64,000 bases of DNA from Enterococcus sp. 9D6_DIV0238 (GCF_002174455.2 NZ_CP147246.1:709501-773500), one strand, 5' to 3'; shown: positions 29,124-37,776, counted from the first letter of the stretch. The notes: generated from the letters alone by a model not told the origin. Numbers and translations are program-made.

Positions 29124-29153
29124 ATTTTAGCATAAAAAAGCAAACGTTTTCAA
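29124..29153 (-). promoter_or_regulatory. Promoter with overlapping cre site, carboxylesterase
   Basis: TTGAAA (29148-29153) and TAAAAT (29124-29129) are 18 bases apart on the minus strand. The cre site TTGAAAACGTTTGCT (29139-29153) fits WTGNAANCGNWNNCW at every position and covers the -35 box, so CcpA would block polymerase binding. Confidence 0.8.
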
Positions 29154-29333
29154 CATATTGTTTTAAATTATCTTTTATTTATACTATATTTATCTTCATT
29201 TTTTATAATAAGATAAAATTATGATGATCATATTTCATAGTATTGCCTCTCTTGTCATTTGGTAATTTGTAAGAAGAAATATAGCATAGGCAATCACTGA
29301 ACATCATTAAACACTTTGATACTGATATTCATA
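29154..29333. other. AT-rich gene-free stretch upstream of the carboxylesterase promoter
   Basis: No open frame with a ribosome-binding site, tRNA or convincing hairpin is seen here. It separates the esterase promoter from the DUF1292 terminator. Confidence 0.5.
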
Positions 29334-29365
29334 AAAAAACTGAATCCTCATATATGAGGATTCAG
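29332..29365 (-). terminator. Terminator of the ireB-ruvX-DUF1292 operon
   Basis: CTGAATCCTCATA and TATGAGGATTCAG form a near-perfect palindrome, followed on the minus strand by TTTTTTT. Confidence 0.88.
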
Positions 29366-29379
29366 CTATTTCTTAAATT

Positions 29380-29694
29380 CTATTCTTCTTCTTCAGCCAT
29401 GAATGTATTGAAGACCTCTTCGATCATATCCCACTCAGCATCTGTTTCGATTTGTTGTAATTCGCCTTCTGTTCCTTCGCTATTTTCGATGTAGGCATAA
29501 GCTTGTAATTCTACATCTTCCTCTTCAGGAACTCCTGCTGGATAAAGAAGTACGTAATTTTTACCGAATTCTTCTTGCCCATCAACTGTTAGCAAGATTT
29601 CATATAAGGTTTCATTCCCTTGTTCATCAACTAAAGTGATATGTTCGTGTCCCTCGTGATCATGATCGTGGTTATGGTTATGCTCTTCTGCCAT
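29380..29694 (-). CDS. DUF1292 (YrzB) family protein with histidine-rich N-terminus
   Basis: A 104-residue acidic protein. Residues 5-18 alternate His with Asn, Asp and Glu ([14 protein letters not shown]), and the rest is the DUF1292 core ([41 protein letters not shown]) with an acidic tail. DUF1292 follows ruvX in most Firmicutes and has no established function. The His stretch could bind Ni, Zn or Co, but this is inference. It begins 46 bp after ruvX stops and closes the operon. Confidence 0.88.
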   Translation of the reverse strand: MAEEHNHNHDHDHEGHEHITLVDEQGNETLYEILLTVDGQEEFGKNYVLLYPAGVPEEEDVELQAYAYIENSEGTEGELQQIETDAEWDMIEEVFNTFMAEEEE

Positions 29695-29740
29695 TTGCTT
29701 TGCTCTCCTTTTTGCTTATATTCGTGAAACTATAAGCCAT

Positions 29741-30169
29741 TTAAATTTTATTGCCAGCGCTGTCTAAATAATTTTGTAAAATCATGACTGCAGCTACTTT
29801 ATCGATAACTTTCTTTCTCTTAGCTCTTGATGTATTCGCCTGTTCGATCAACATCCGTTCTGCCTGAACAGTAGTCAGGCGTTCATCCTGATAGCTAACT
29901 GGGAGTTCAAACAGCTCTTCGATTTTTTTGCCATAAGCCATTGACGCTTCTGCTCTTGGCCCAATCGAATTATTCATGTTTTTTGGCAGGCCAACGACAA
30001 AACGGGTCACTTCGTATTCCTTCACTAGCTCTGCTAATCGGTCAAAGCCAAATTCTCCCTGTTCTTCGTTGATTCGAATGATTTCTACACCTTGGGCTGT
30101 CCAGCCTAATAAATCACTGACAGCAACACCGACGGTTCTAGAACCGACATCCAGTCCCATTACTCTCAT
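29741..30169 (-). CDS. ruvX: RuvX/YqgF-family Holliday junction resolvase-like nuclease
   Basis: A 142-residue RNase H-fold protein with [32 protein letters not shown] and [15 protein letters not shown], the conserved acidic motifs of YqgF. E. coli YqgF is implicated in pre-16S rRNA processing and other members in Holliday junction cleavage. It overlaps ireB by four bases and precedes the DUF1292 gene, the standard Firmicutes order. Confidence 0.95.
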   Translation of the reverse strand: MRVMGLDVGSRTVGVAVSDLLGWTAQGVEIIRINEEQGEFGFDRLAELVKEYEVTRFVVGLPKNMNNSIGPRAEASMAYGKKIEELFELPVSYQDERLTTVQAERMLIEQANTSRAKRKKVIDKVAAVMILQNYLDSAGNKI

Positions 30170-30435
30170 CGAAGTGTGATACCATGATTAGATAAGTAAA
30201 ATTTAACCAGCTCTTCCATGATTTCATCCCGTTCGTGACGACGAATCAAATTTCGAGCGTCCTGATAACGAGGAATGTAGGCCGGGTCTCCTGAAAGCAA
30301 ATAGCCCACAATCTGATTGATTGGATTATATCCTTTCTCTTCTAAAGCCTTGTACACAGTTGCTAGAGTCTCACTTACTTCTTTCTTGCGACTGTCATCA
30401 AAATCAAAACGTACAGTTTCATCTGTAAAACCCAT
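30166..30435 (-). CDS. ireB: IreB family regulatory phosphoprotein
   Basis: An 89-residue protein of the former DUF965 family. In E. faecalis IreB is phosphorylated by the Ser/Thr kinase IreK on two N-terminal threonines (T4, T7) and negatively affects cephalosporin resistance. Both threonines are present here (GFTDETVRF). The [30 protein letters not shown] stretch is the conserved core. It is first in ireB-ruvX-DUF1292 and its promoter is readable upstream. The kinase gene is not in the window. Confidence 0.95.
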   Translation of the reverse strand: MGFTDETVRFDFDDSRKKEVSETLATVYKALEEKGYNPINQIVGYLLSGDPAYIPRYQDARNLIRRHERDEIMEELVKFYLSNHGITLR

Positions 30436-30473
30436 TTATCTACACCTCACTTTTCTTCTATTCATACAGCTTC

Positions 30474-30502
30474 ATTCTACTAAAAAGTAAGCAAAACTAC
30501 AA
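30474..30502 (-). promoter_or_regulatory. Promoter of the ireB operon
   Basis: TTGTAG (30497-30502) and TAGAAT (30474-30479) are 17 bases apart on the minus strand, about 40 bases before ireB. Confidence 0.65.
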
Positions 30503-30705
30503 ACAAAACTTGATATTTTCACTGATAAATTAAAGATTTCCTTTAATTTGATGGAAAAACTCTGATGATTATCCAGTAAGCCAGTCAAAAAATGTCATTC
30601 ATTTCGATCTGCTACCTTAGATTATCTATATTAGCAGTACCAAAAACCAACGAATCCTCCCTTTATTTTTGAAGAATCTCATAGATAAATTGATATGTAC
30701 CAACA

Positions 30706-30738
30706 GAAAATCAGCTACTTCGGCAATTTTGCAAAAAA
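30706..30738. repeat. Fragment of an intergenic hairpin repeat (family 2)
   Basis: AAAATCAG, CTACTTCGGCAATTTT and GCAAAA line up with one arm of the complete hairpin at 59156-59212. Only the left arm is present, so it cannot form the full stem. The rest of 30503-30705 shows no gene or motif. Confidence 0.55.
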
Positions 30739-30782
30739 AGAGTGCCGTACAAAACTAAAAAACAGTTTTGCTTCACACTCTA
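30733..30782 (-). terminator. Terminator of the arg operon
   Basis: On the minus strand AGAGTG...GCAAAACTG, a short T-rich loop and AGTTTTG...CACTCT are followed by seven T. Confidence 0.82.
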
Positions 30783-30830
30783 AAACTTTATAAATGATGA
30801 AATCAGAAACAACTTTTGTCTGATCCTTAT

Positions 30831-31763
30831 TTATTCCTTCATCACTTTCAACATCAATGCTTTTTGTGCATGTAGACGATTTTCAGCTTCCTGATAAATC
30901 GCAGAATGAGCTCCGTCTATAATATCAGTGGTCACTTCTTCTCCCCTATGTGCAGGTAGACAATGCAAGAAATTATAATCCTTTTTAGCCAAGACTGCTA
31001 GACGATTATTGATTTGGAATGATTTAAAAGCTTCTGCTCTTTCCGCTTGCTCCCCTTCATCACCCATGCTTGCCCATACATCCGTAATCAAAATATCAGC
31101 ATCTTTCACTGCTGATGCAGGATCATTCGTGATATCGATTTTACTACCGCTTTCTTTTGCGTTTTCTAAGGCAATCTCGATAAACTCTGATTTAGGTTCA
31201 TAACCTTTTGGTGCAGCTATAGAAACATCCATTCCGACAAGGCTTCCACCAATCAAAAATGAATGGGCCATATTGTTCCCGTCACCAACATACGCTAATT
31301 TAATTCCTTCAAGTTTTCCTTTCAGCTCATAGATCGTCTGAAAGTCTGCTAAAATCTGACACGGATGATGGTTGTCCGTTAGACCATTGATAACAGGAAT
31401 CGTTGCTTCTTCCGCTAACTCTGCGACCATTTGATCCGAATAAGTCCGAATCATGATCGCATCAACATAACCAGACATGACTTTTGCTGTGTCTTTGACT
31501 GGCTCTCCTCGTCCCATTTGAGTATTTTTTGAATCTAGAACGATTGCTTGTCCTCCTAGTTGGATGATTCCAGCCTCGAACGAGACTCTTGTCCGTGTAC
31601 TGTTTTTCTCAAAGATCATCGCCAAAATTTTTCCTGATAACGCACTTTTGTAATCTTCTGGTTTCTTTTTAATGGCAATTGCTAGTTCAATGATCGATAA
31701 AAATTCTGATTTTGTCAGCTCGGTCAAATCTAAAATGCTCTTTCCATATATTGAATTAATCAT
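30831..31763 (-). CDS. argF: Ornithine carbamoyltransferase
   Basis: It makes citrulline from ornithine and carbamoyl phosphate. The 310 residues include the carbamoyl-phosphate motif FEKNSTRTRVSFE (Ser55-Arg59), HHPCQILADFQT, and the ornithine-binding HCLPAHRGEEVT. Its start overlaps the argD stop by eight bases, so it is the last gene of argC-argB-argD-argF. That context favours the biosynthetic rather than the arginine-deiminase enzyme; the HCLPA motif excludes a putrescine carbamoyltransferase less rigorously. Confidence 0.95.
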   Translation of the reverse strand: MINSIYGKSILDLTELTKSEFLSIIELAIAIKKKPEDYKSALSGKILAMIFEKNSTRTRVSFEAGIIQLGGQAIVLDSKNTQMGRGEPVKDTAKVMSGYVDAIMIRTYSDQMVAELAEEATIPVINGLTDNHHPCQILADFQTIYELKGKLEGIKLAYVGDGNNMAHSFLIGGSLVGMDVSIAAPKGYEPKSEFIEIALENAKESGSKIDITNDPASAVKDADILITDVWASMGDEGEQAERAEAFKSFQINNRLAVLAKKDYNFLHCLPAHRGEEVTTDIIDGAHSAIYQEAENRLHAQKALMLKVMKE

Positions 31764-32913
31764 TTTTCTGCTCCTTACATAACACTTTTTCTAATAGTTC
31801 TACTCCTCTATTTAACTCTTCGTCAGAAATCGTTAGCGGGGGCAACAATCTAAGAACTGCTTGCCCTGCTTTTAATGTGATCAAACCTTCTTCTTTTAAC
31901 TGCTCCATTACACTGGCAAGTACATCTGCATCAGTTAGCTCGATCCCCGCCATCATCCCTTTTCCGCGAACATCTTTGATCAGCGTTGTTTTAAGCGCCA
32001 GTTGATTCAACCCCTTCATCAAGAGATTCCCTTTTCTTTGAACCTCTAATAAAAAATCCGGCTGGTTGATTCGTTCGAGCACTTCACTTGCGACACGCAT
32101 GGCTAAGTTATTGCCGCCAAACGTAGATCCATGACTTCCCGGACCAAAAGCTTGTGCGAATGATTTTTTCCCAAGCATTGCTCCTACAGGAATACCATTT
32201 CCTAATCCTTTTGCCAACGTGAAAATATCTGGTTCGATCTCATATTGCTCATAGGCATACAGACTTCCTGTTCGACCGATCCCCGTTTGGATCTCATCTA
32301 TGATCAATAGAGTCCCAGTCGTTCGACAAAGCTGTTTTATCTGTTTGACCCACTCCTGTTTAGCTGGAATCACGCCGCCTTCTCCTTGGATCAACTCAAG
32401 AATGACCGCCGCCGTTTGTTTATCGATCTTTTGTTTTAAAGAATCCAAATCATTGAACGGCAAGTATTCGAAATCAGGTACTAAAGGCTGGAACCCCTGA
32501 TGAATACTTTCTTGTCCTGTTGCACTCATTGCGCCATAGGTTCTTCCATGAAATGAATTGACAAAGCTGATGATTTTACTGCGTCCCGTCGCTTTTCTTG
32601 CAAGTTTTATCGCTGCTTCATTCGCTTCAGCACCACTATTGCAAAAATAAGCGACATAGTCTCTTCCATTAGCAAGCTTTTCAGCTGTTTCTTCTTGGAA
32701 TTTACTTTCGTACAAGTTAGGTGCGTGCCATAAATTTGCTGCCTGATCACTCAATACTTCATTTAAGTTCGAATCACCATATCCTAAATTCATTACACCG
32801 ATTCCACTAGTAAAATCCAGATAACTTTTTCCATCTTGATCGATCAGTGTATTATTTATTCCTTTGACCCATTGAATCTTTTTTCTTTGATAGTTTGGAA
32901 ATAAATAGCTCAT
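31756..32913 (-). CDS. argD: Acetylornithine aminotransferase
   Basis: A PLP-dependent class III aminotransferase of 385 residues that converts N-acetylglutamate semialdehyde to N-acetylornithine. Visible landmarks are DFTSGIGVMNLGY, CNSGAEANEAAIKLAR, SFHGRTYGAMSATGQ, LLIIDEIQTGIGRTG and FTLAKGLGNGIPVGA, with the Schiff-base Lys at about residue 233. Its start overlaps the argB stop by four bases. The context fixes ArgD over other class III aminotransferases. Confidence 0.95.
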   Translation of the reverse strand: MSYLFPNYQRKKIQWVKGINNTLIDQDGKSYLDFTSGIGVMNLGYGDSNLNEVLSDQAANLWHAPNLYESKFQEETAEKLANGRDYVAYFCNSGAEANEAAIKLARKATGRSKIISFVNSFHGRTYGAMSATGQESIHQGFQPLVPDFEYLPFNDLDSLKQKIDKQTAAVILELIQGEGGVIPAKQEWVKQIKQLCRTTGTLLIIDEIQTGIGRTGSLYAYEQYEIEPDIFTLAKGLGNGIPVGAMLGKKSFAQAFGPGSHGSTFGGNNLAMRVASEVLERINQPDFLLEVQRKGNLLMKGLNQLALKTTLIKDVRGKGMMAGIELTDADVLASVMEQLKEEGLITLKAGQAVLRLLPPLTISDEELNRGVELLEKVLCKEQKND

Positions 32914-33662
32914 GCATAGACCTCCGTCTCTTGAATCTTCGTACCTGAAACGTGCAGCTGATTCGTAATGTGAACTTCTTTTACGCCACCGCGGATCGCA
33001 GTTACTGCACTTTCGATCTTAGGTAACATACCACCTTTAATGACGTTTGTTTTCTTTAAATCGTTGATTTCTTTGATAGTAAGTTCATCTAGCCATTGAT
33101 TTTCTTTTTTGACACCTGGAACATCCGTCAGTAAATAAAGTTTTTCAGCCTGTAGCTCTTCTGCAACCTTACAAGCTACTTGGTCCGCATTGATATTGAG
33201 CCAATCTCCTGTTTTAGTTAGTCCAAGTGGTGCAATGATCGGAATATGGTCTCGTTCAAGTAAATGCTCCAGCAACTCTGTATCGACCTGTTCAACCTCA
33301 CCAACTGCTCCTAAATTTTTTTGATTCAAATAGCTTCCCGTAATAATTTGCCCGCAGGAAGCATTCAATCCTACGACAGAAAATCCTTCTTGTTGAAAAT
33401 GCGTCGTGATCATTGGCTGAACTTGCCCGATCAAGACCATTTGAGTGATTTTTAGCGTTTCCTCTGTCGTGACCCTTAAGCCGTTTTGAATGTTGACTGG
33501 AACGCCTAACCGCTGCATCATCTCTGAAATATAATGGCCGCCGCCATGAACAATCACAATTTTATTCCCGTTTTTTTGCCATTGTTCTACTTGAATAAAA
33601 AAAGTTTTCGTCAAGTTATCACTTGCTACTCCGCCCATCTTAATAACAATAACCTTCTTCAT
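32910..33662 (-). CDS. argB: Acetylglutamate kinase
   Basis: ArgB phosphorylates N-acetylglutamate. The 250-residue amino-acid kinase shows KMGGVASDNL, VIVHGGGHYISEMM, GLRVT, LNASCGQI, and the C-terminal LYLLTDVPGVK and GGMLPKIESAVTAIRGG. It is at the short end of the family and lacks the N-terminal helix linked with arginine inhibition in longer ArgB proteins. It is 36 bp downstream of argC; argJ, which often lies between argC and argB, is absent. Confidence 0.95.
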   Translation of the reverse strand: MKKVIVIKMGGVASDNLTKTFFIQVEQWQKNGNKIVIVHGGGHYISEMMQRLGVPVNIQNGLRVTTEETLKITQMVLIGQVQPMITTHFQQEGFSVVGLNASCGQIITGSYLNQKNLGAVGEVEQVDTELLEHLLERDHIPIIAPLGLTKTGDWLNINADQVACKVAEELQAEKLYLLTDVPGVKKENQWLDELTIKEINDLKKTNVIKGGMLPKIESAVTAIRGGVKEVHITNQLHVSGTKIQETEVYA

Positions 33663-33698
33663 TGTGGTCGCTCCTTTTTTATGTACTTCGTATTTCTT

Positions 33699-34730
33699 TT
33701 ATGGATAGATAGGTAAAATATCCAAACCGCATTGTTCATCGAACCCAGCGAAAATATTCAAATTTTGAACTGCCTGTCCAGCAGCTCCTTTACCCAGATT
33801 ATCGATGACCGTAACGATCGTGATCATTTTCGTTTTAGGATTATAAGCCAAACCGATATCACAGTAATTAGACCCGATCACTTGCTTGAGCACTGGATAG
33901 CTTCCAACCTCTTGAATTCGGATAAACGGTGCTTGTTTATATTCCTCTTGGTACAACTCAACTAGTTTCTCGTCAGAAATCGGTTGAACTACTTTAGCAT
34001 ATGCGGTCAAAAAGATACCTCTTGTAACTGGTATCAGTGAGGTCGAAAATTGAATTGCCTCTAATTCAGGTGACCACGCGTTTAATTGCTGTATAATTTC
34101 CGGAATATGCTGGTGACTGTTCATTTTGTACAATGACATATTATCGTGGCTTTCAGGAAAATGAGTCGCCTGAGACAAGCCTTTGCCTGCACCTGAAATG
34201 CCTGATTTTGCGTCAACTACAATTGAATCTAGCACGATCAAGTGATTCTTTAACAAGGGAGCAAGAGATAATTCAGCCGCGGTTGCATAACAACCTGGAT
34301 TCGCGATCCATTTTGACTTAGGTTCCTGTCTATATTCAGCAAGTCCATAATCAAATTTATGAATAGCCTCTAACGGAGCTGCTTTTTTTCCATACCAAGT
34401 TTCATATGTGCCCTCTGTTTTTAATCGAAAATCACCTGACAAATCGATCACTGGAAAATCAGCTTCAATAAAAGGAAGAGCTAACTCCTTTGAAATACCT
34501 GAAGGAGTCGCTAATAAGACTAATTCACTTACAGCCATTATTTTGCTGGGATCAACTGCTTCTAAAGGTAGTGCTGTAAGTTGTTTTACATGCGGATAAT
34601 GTTGTTCTAATGATTTTTTATTCATAGAGTGACTATGAATAGAAACAACTTCCACAAAGGGATGGTGCTTCAGATAACGAAGGAGTTCCAACCCACTGTA
34701 CCCAGTAACTCCTATAATAGAAACCTTCAA
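33699..34730 (-). CDS. argC: N-acetyl-gamma-glutamyl-phosphate reductase
   Basis: ArgC reduces N-acetylglutamyl phosphate. The product begins KVSIIGVTGYSGLELLRYL (NADP-binding), and the active-site Cys lies in ANPGCYATAAELSLAPLL; HQHIPEI and PVTRGIFLTAYA are further family motifs. I chose TTG 34730, eight bases after a GAAG that pairs well with 16S rRNA, because it gives the usual N-terminus; ATG 34754 would add eight residues. It is the first gene of the operon, with a strong promoter and a possible ArgR box upstream. Confidence 0.94.
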   Translation of the reverse strand: MKVSIIGVTGYSGLELLRYLKHHPFVEVVSIHSHSMNKKSLEQHYPHVKQLTALPLEAVDPSKIMAVSELVLLATPSGISKELALPFIEADFPVIDLSGDFRLKTEGTYETWYGKKAAPLEAIHKFDYGLAEYRQEPKSKWIANPGCYATAAELSLAPLLKNHLIVLDSIVVDAKSGISGAGKGLSQATHFPESHDNMSLYKMNSHQHIPEIIQQLNAWSPELEAIQFSTSLIPVTRGIFLTAYAKVVQPISDEKLVELYQEEYKQAPFIRIQEVGSYPVLKQVIGSNYCDIGLAYNPKTKMITIVTVIDNLGKGAAGQAVQNLNIFAGFDEQCGLDILPIYP

Positions 34731-34781
34731 ACTGATCACTTCTTTTCTTTCCATTTTTACTTCTTACATTTTCTTTTCATA

Positions 34782-34810
34782 AGTATACGTTCTATACTCG
34801 CGCAAGTCAA
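34782..34810 (-). promoter_or_regulatory. SigmaA promoter of the arg operon
   Basis: TTGACT (34805-34810) and TATACT (34782-34787) are 17 bases apart on the minus strand. Confidence 0.85.
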
Positions 34811-34837
34811 CGGTTTTTTATTAAATTAATTAATAAA

Positions 34838-34855
34838 AATAAATATTTATGCACA
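34838..34855. promoter_or_regulatory. Possible ArgR (ARG) box
   Basis: The minus strand reads TGTGCATAAATATTTATT, a near-palindrome close to the ARG-box pattern TNTGNATWWWWATNCANA apart from the last arm. It lies 28 bases upstream of the -35 box. The neighbourhood is very AT-rich, so chance similarity is possible. Confidence 0.4.
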
Positions 34856-34873
34856 AACAGGACAGAATTATAC

Positions 34874-34921
34874 AAAAAAAGACTGAGACATCGCTATACT
34901 CGCGCATCTCAATCCTTTTTA
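34874..34921 (-). terminator. Terminator after the GyrI-like gene
   Basis: On the minus strand GGATTGAGA and TCTCAGTCTTTTTTT flank an 18-base loop; the T run follows directly. Confidence 0.75.
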
Positions 34922-34940
34922 AATCAATGAAAAAGAAGAA

Positions 34941-35330
34941 TCAAACAGAAAGATAAATCATTATTGTTCCATCTTTCTGGTAATGTTCAACATCTGTTTG
35001 ATAGGTTCGCCTTTTTTCCAGTCCTTCATCTTGCCAAATCTGCTGCCAAGCCTGACCGACCGCTTCAGGTGACTGTCCGTCGACCTTAATTGCAACATAC
35101 TCACCAGAATTGATCACGACCTTTTGACTATAATCTGCCTGCTCACTACCTATCAACAAATCATAGTCTCCTTTAAAATTTGATTCATAATTTGTATAAA
35201 CTGCATATAGTTCCCCAGATAAATTCATTGCAGGAACTATATTCCATAAGGCAATGATATCTTCTATCTGCTGATTGTTGGTTCGAATCATTTTTCCTGC
35301 GATCATTTTTTCATTCAAGTGAATGCTCAT
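34941..35330 (-). CDS. GyrI-like/AraC effector-binding domain protein
   Basis: A 129-residue stand-alone effector-binding domain, similar to the ligand domain of AraC and MerR regulators and to GyrI/SbmC. Recognisable features are ELYAVYTNYESNFKGDYDLLIG, the central SGEYVAIKVDGQSPEAVGQAWQQIW, and the terminal VEHYQKDGTIMIYLSV. It has no DNA-binding domain. The start is ATG 35330 behind AAGGAGTGG. Such proteins bind small hydrophobic or cationic molecules; function here is unknown. A strong palindrome lies just upstream (35371-35402). Confidence 0.85.
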   Translation of the reverse strand: MSIHLNEKMIAGKMIRTNNQQIEDIIALWNIVPAMNLSGELYAVYTNYESNFKGDYDLLIGSEQADYSQKVVINSGEYVAIKVDGQSPEAVGQAWQQIWQDEGLEKRRTYQTDVEHYQKDGTIMIYLSV

Positions 35331-35370
35331 ATTTGTCCACTCCTTCTTAGATATGAGTTGACTATAACAT

Positions 35371-35402
35371 GTAAATGATGACATCATTTAGTCATCATTT
35401 AC
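35371..35402. promoter_or_regulatory. Nested palindromes upstream of the GyrI-like gene
   Basis: GTAAATGATGAC and GTCATCATTTAC are perfect complements around eight bases; inside, AAATGATG-A-CATCATTT (35373-35389) is a second perfect palindrome. There is no T run on the minus strand, so an operator is likelier than a terminator. A TATAGT -10-like box follows at 35363-35368 on the minus strand. Confidence 0.5.
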
Positions 35403-35415
35403 ACCTTTTTTATCT

Positions 35416-36114
35416 TTACATAAAAAATTGAACTGTCACGATGCCGATCAAAATAATGATCCCAGGCAAATAATTCGATACTCTAATTTTTGTTAATCCC
35501 ATAATATTCAAGCTGATCGCTAAAATCATCAATCCGCCAATCGCACTGATTTCATCCATCAATAAGTCAAGTAGTTCGCTAGGTATATATCGCATCAATA
35601 CGCTTGCTAGAAGTGCGATCGCTCCTTGATAAAGAAAGACAGGAACTGCTGAAAAGAGGACTCCAACACCAAATGTTGCGGTCAACATGATCGACATGAA
35701 TCCATCCATGACAGCTTTTGTCAAAAGCGTTTGATGATTTTTTGCCACACCGCTTTCAATAGCTCCAATGATCCCCATCGAACCAATCAAAAAAATCAAT
35801 GTAGCTGTCACAAAGCCTTCAGCGAAATTGCTGCCAGGCTTTGCATACTTTCTTTCTAATTTCAAGCCAAAATCATTCATCTTGTCTTCGATCCCTGCTG
35901 CTTCTCCGATCATCGCTCCAAGACACAAACTAATCAAAATGACGATGAAAGAAGATGTCTTAAATGCCATTTGAATTCCTAAGACTAAAACACCTAGTCC
36001 GATCCCCTTCGTAACAGTGTCTTTCATCTGTTCAGAAATATTACGTAAAATAGAGCCCATCAAACTGCCTGCAACAATCGCTATACCATTCACTAACGAA
36101 CCAAATAATATCAT
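35416..36114 (-). CDS. DUF554 integral membrane protein
   Basis: A 232-residue protein with about seven membrane helices and the DUF554 pattern (LFGSLVNGIAIVAGSLMGSIL, LGVLVLGIQMAF, GLMILAISLNIMGLTKIRVSNYLP). The start is ATG 36114 behind GGAGTGG. These proteins are annotated as possible transporters without experimental substrate. It is probably monocistronic. Confidence 0.85.
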   Translation of the reverse strand: MILFGSLVNGIAIVAGSLMGSILRNISEQMKDTVTKGIGLGVLVLGIQMAFKTSSFIVILISLCLGAMIGEAAGIEDKMNDFGLKLERKYAKPGSNFAEGFVTATLIFLIGSMGIIGAIESGVAKNHQTLLTKAVMDGFMSIMLTATFGVGVLFSAVPVFLYQGAIALLASVLMRYIPSELLDLLMDEISAIGGLMILAISLNIMGLTKIRVSNYLPGIIILIGIVTVQFFM

Positions 36115-36368
36115 ACTTTCCACTCCAACCATTTCATTTTTTTATCTCAATGATAACTAAGCCACATTGTTGTTCTATTATACGACAAGAAGCTACAAAA
36201 CGATATTTATTATTAATGTTCCTATTAAAAATAGGTCAAATTTCTCTCTAATAACCCTTGCTTCAGTTAATTATCGTCAACTTTTTAGTGTTCTGGCTAT
36301 TTTTTCAGAGTGGAATCAACTATACTTAATCTAGAGAAATAGAAACGACTAAAAAGTGAGGTTTGCTA

Positions 36369-37121
36369 ATGGCAACTGTTGATATAGAAAAAGTTTTAGA
36401 GACCTGTCTTTTAGCAGGAAAAATCATGTTGGAAAGTGATGCTGAAATGTATCGTGTGGAAGATACGATGAGTCGGATCGCTTTAGCATCAGGAGACTAT
36501 CGCCTTGTTAGCTACGTAACACAAACCGGGCTGTTCGTAGGACTGGACGGTACTTCCACCATTCGGATGGTACAGATTTTAAATCGTTCAATAAACTTAG
36601 AAAAAGTCTCTAATATCAATCAATTATCACGTGAATATGTGATGGGCGACTATACACTGGATGAACTTTTAACAAAATTAAAGGAATTGGAACAGGAACG
36701 GAAATTTTTTCCTTTATGGCTGCGCTTCATTAGTGCTGCGGTAGTCAGCGGAACAATTATGATTTTATTTGGCGGGGTTTGGTCGGACTTATTTCTGACT
36801 TGTCTTATAGGCGGTCTTGGGTATGTCCTTTATTACTCAAGCTTGAAGGTTTTGAGAATCAAATTTCTCTCTGAATTTCTTGCTGCCTTTTTCATTGGTT
36901 GTGCAGCTCTTTTGAGCAGTCAAATTGGTCTGGGAACGAATCAGGATATGATCATTATCGGCTGTGTTATGCCGCTTGTACCTGGCGTTCAAATGACCAA
37001 TGCTTTACGGGATTTATTGGCTGGACACTATCTTTCCGGCGTTTCCAGAGGAACAGAAGCAATGATGACAGCTTCAATGATCGGATTTGCGATTGCTTTT
37101 GTTTTCCAATTATTTTATTGA
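36369..37121 (+). CDS. Threonine/serine exporter, ThrE-like N-terminal subunit (DUF1212)
   Basis: A 251-residue protein with the ThrE cytosolic head (VLETCLLAGKIMLESDAEMYRVEDTMSRIA) and about five membrane helices ending in CVMPLVPGVQMTNALRDLLAGHYLSGVSRG. In many Firmicutes ThrE is split in two genes; this is the larger part. The start is ATG 36369, seven bases behind GTGAGG. It pairs with the gene at 37221, 99 bp downstream. Confidence 0.9.
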   Translation: MATVDIEKVLETCLLAGKIMLESDAEMYRVEDTMSRIALASGDYRLVSYVTQTGLFVGLDGTSTIRMVQILNRSINLEKVSNINQLSREYVMGDYTLDELLTKLKELEQERKFFPLWLRFISAAVVSGTIMILFGGVWSDLFLTCLIGGLGYVLYYSSLKVLRIKFLSEFLAAFFIGCAALLSSQIGLGTNQDMIIIGCVMPLVPGVQMTNALRDLLAGHYLSGVSRGTEAMMTASMIGFAIAFVFQLFY

Positions 37122-37220
37122 TAATTCTACTATTTTTAATGAATCTATAAAAAGAAATATGTCCTATTTCTTTCAACACTGAAAACAGTTGATTCATTCT
37201 TACTTTTAAGGAGTCTTTTT

Positions 37221-37697
37221 ATGATTACTATACTTATTCAATTTTCTTTTAGTTTTTTAGCTTCTAGTGCTTATGCGATCATCACCAATGTTCCCAGACG
37301 TTCTTTGATCGCTTGCGGTCTATCAGGTGCAGCTGGTTGGATGGTGTACTGGGTAGCGATACAACTGGGTGCTAATGCCGCTTTGGGTTCTTTATTAGGC
37401 GCTTTAAGTGTGGCCGCTGTCAGCTTTATCTGTTCACGTACACTGAAATTGCCAGTAACGATCTTTAATATTCCAGGCATGGTGCCTCTAGTTCCCGGAG
37501 GTCTAGCCTACCAAGCTGTTCGTAACTTAGTGATCGGTAATTATCAAATAGCGATCGATGCTGCCGTACAAGCAATTATGATTGCTGGAGCGATTGCTTT
37601 AGGACTTGTCTTGTCGGAGGTCCTGAACCACAATATACGTAATTTTAGAGAAAAACGAGAAATACTAAGCTTGATTCGTAAAAAAGAGGAAAAATAA
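37221..37697 (+). CDS. Threonine/serine exporter, ThrE-like C-terminal subunit (DUF3815)
   Basis: A 158-residue membrane protein with four or five helices; NVPRRSLIACGLSGAAGWMVY and IFNIPGMVPLVPGGLAYQAVRNLVIGNY match the second half of ThrE. With the upstream gene it forms a two-component exporter of the ThrE type. Preceded by AAGGAG. Confidence 0.9.
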   Translation: MITILIQFSFSFLASSAYAIITNVPRRSLIACGLSGAAGWMVYWVAIQLGANAALGSLLGALSVAAVSFICSRTLKLPVTIFNIPGMVPLVPGGLAYQAVRNLVIGNYQIAIDAAVQAIMIAGAIALGLVLSEVLNHNIRNFREKREILSLIRKKEEK

Positions 37698-37776
37698 TTA
37701 AATGATTTGAGAGGTGGATCAATGAGTGTTTAACTAATTCTTTCAGCTATTTATAATTAGAAAGGATAACAAAGAG

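Noticed and set aside
34755..34940. T-box or arginine riboswitch upstream of argC
   Set aside because: The predicted transcript leader is only about 45 bases and lacks any T-box motif; the promoter is close to the gene.
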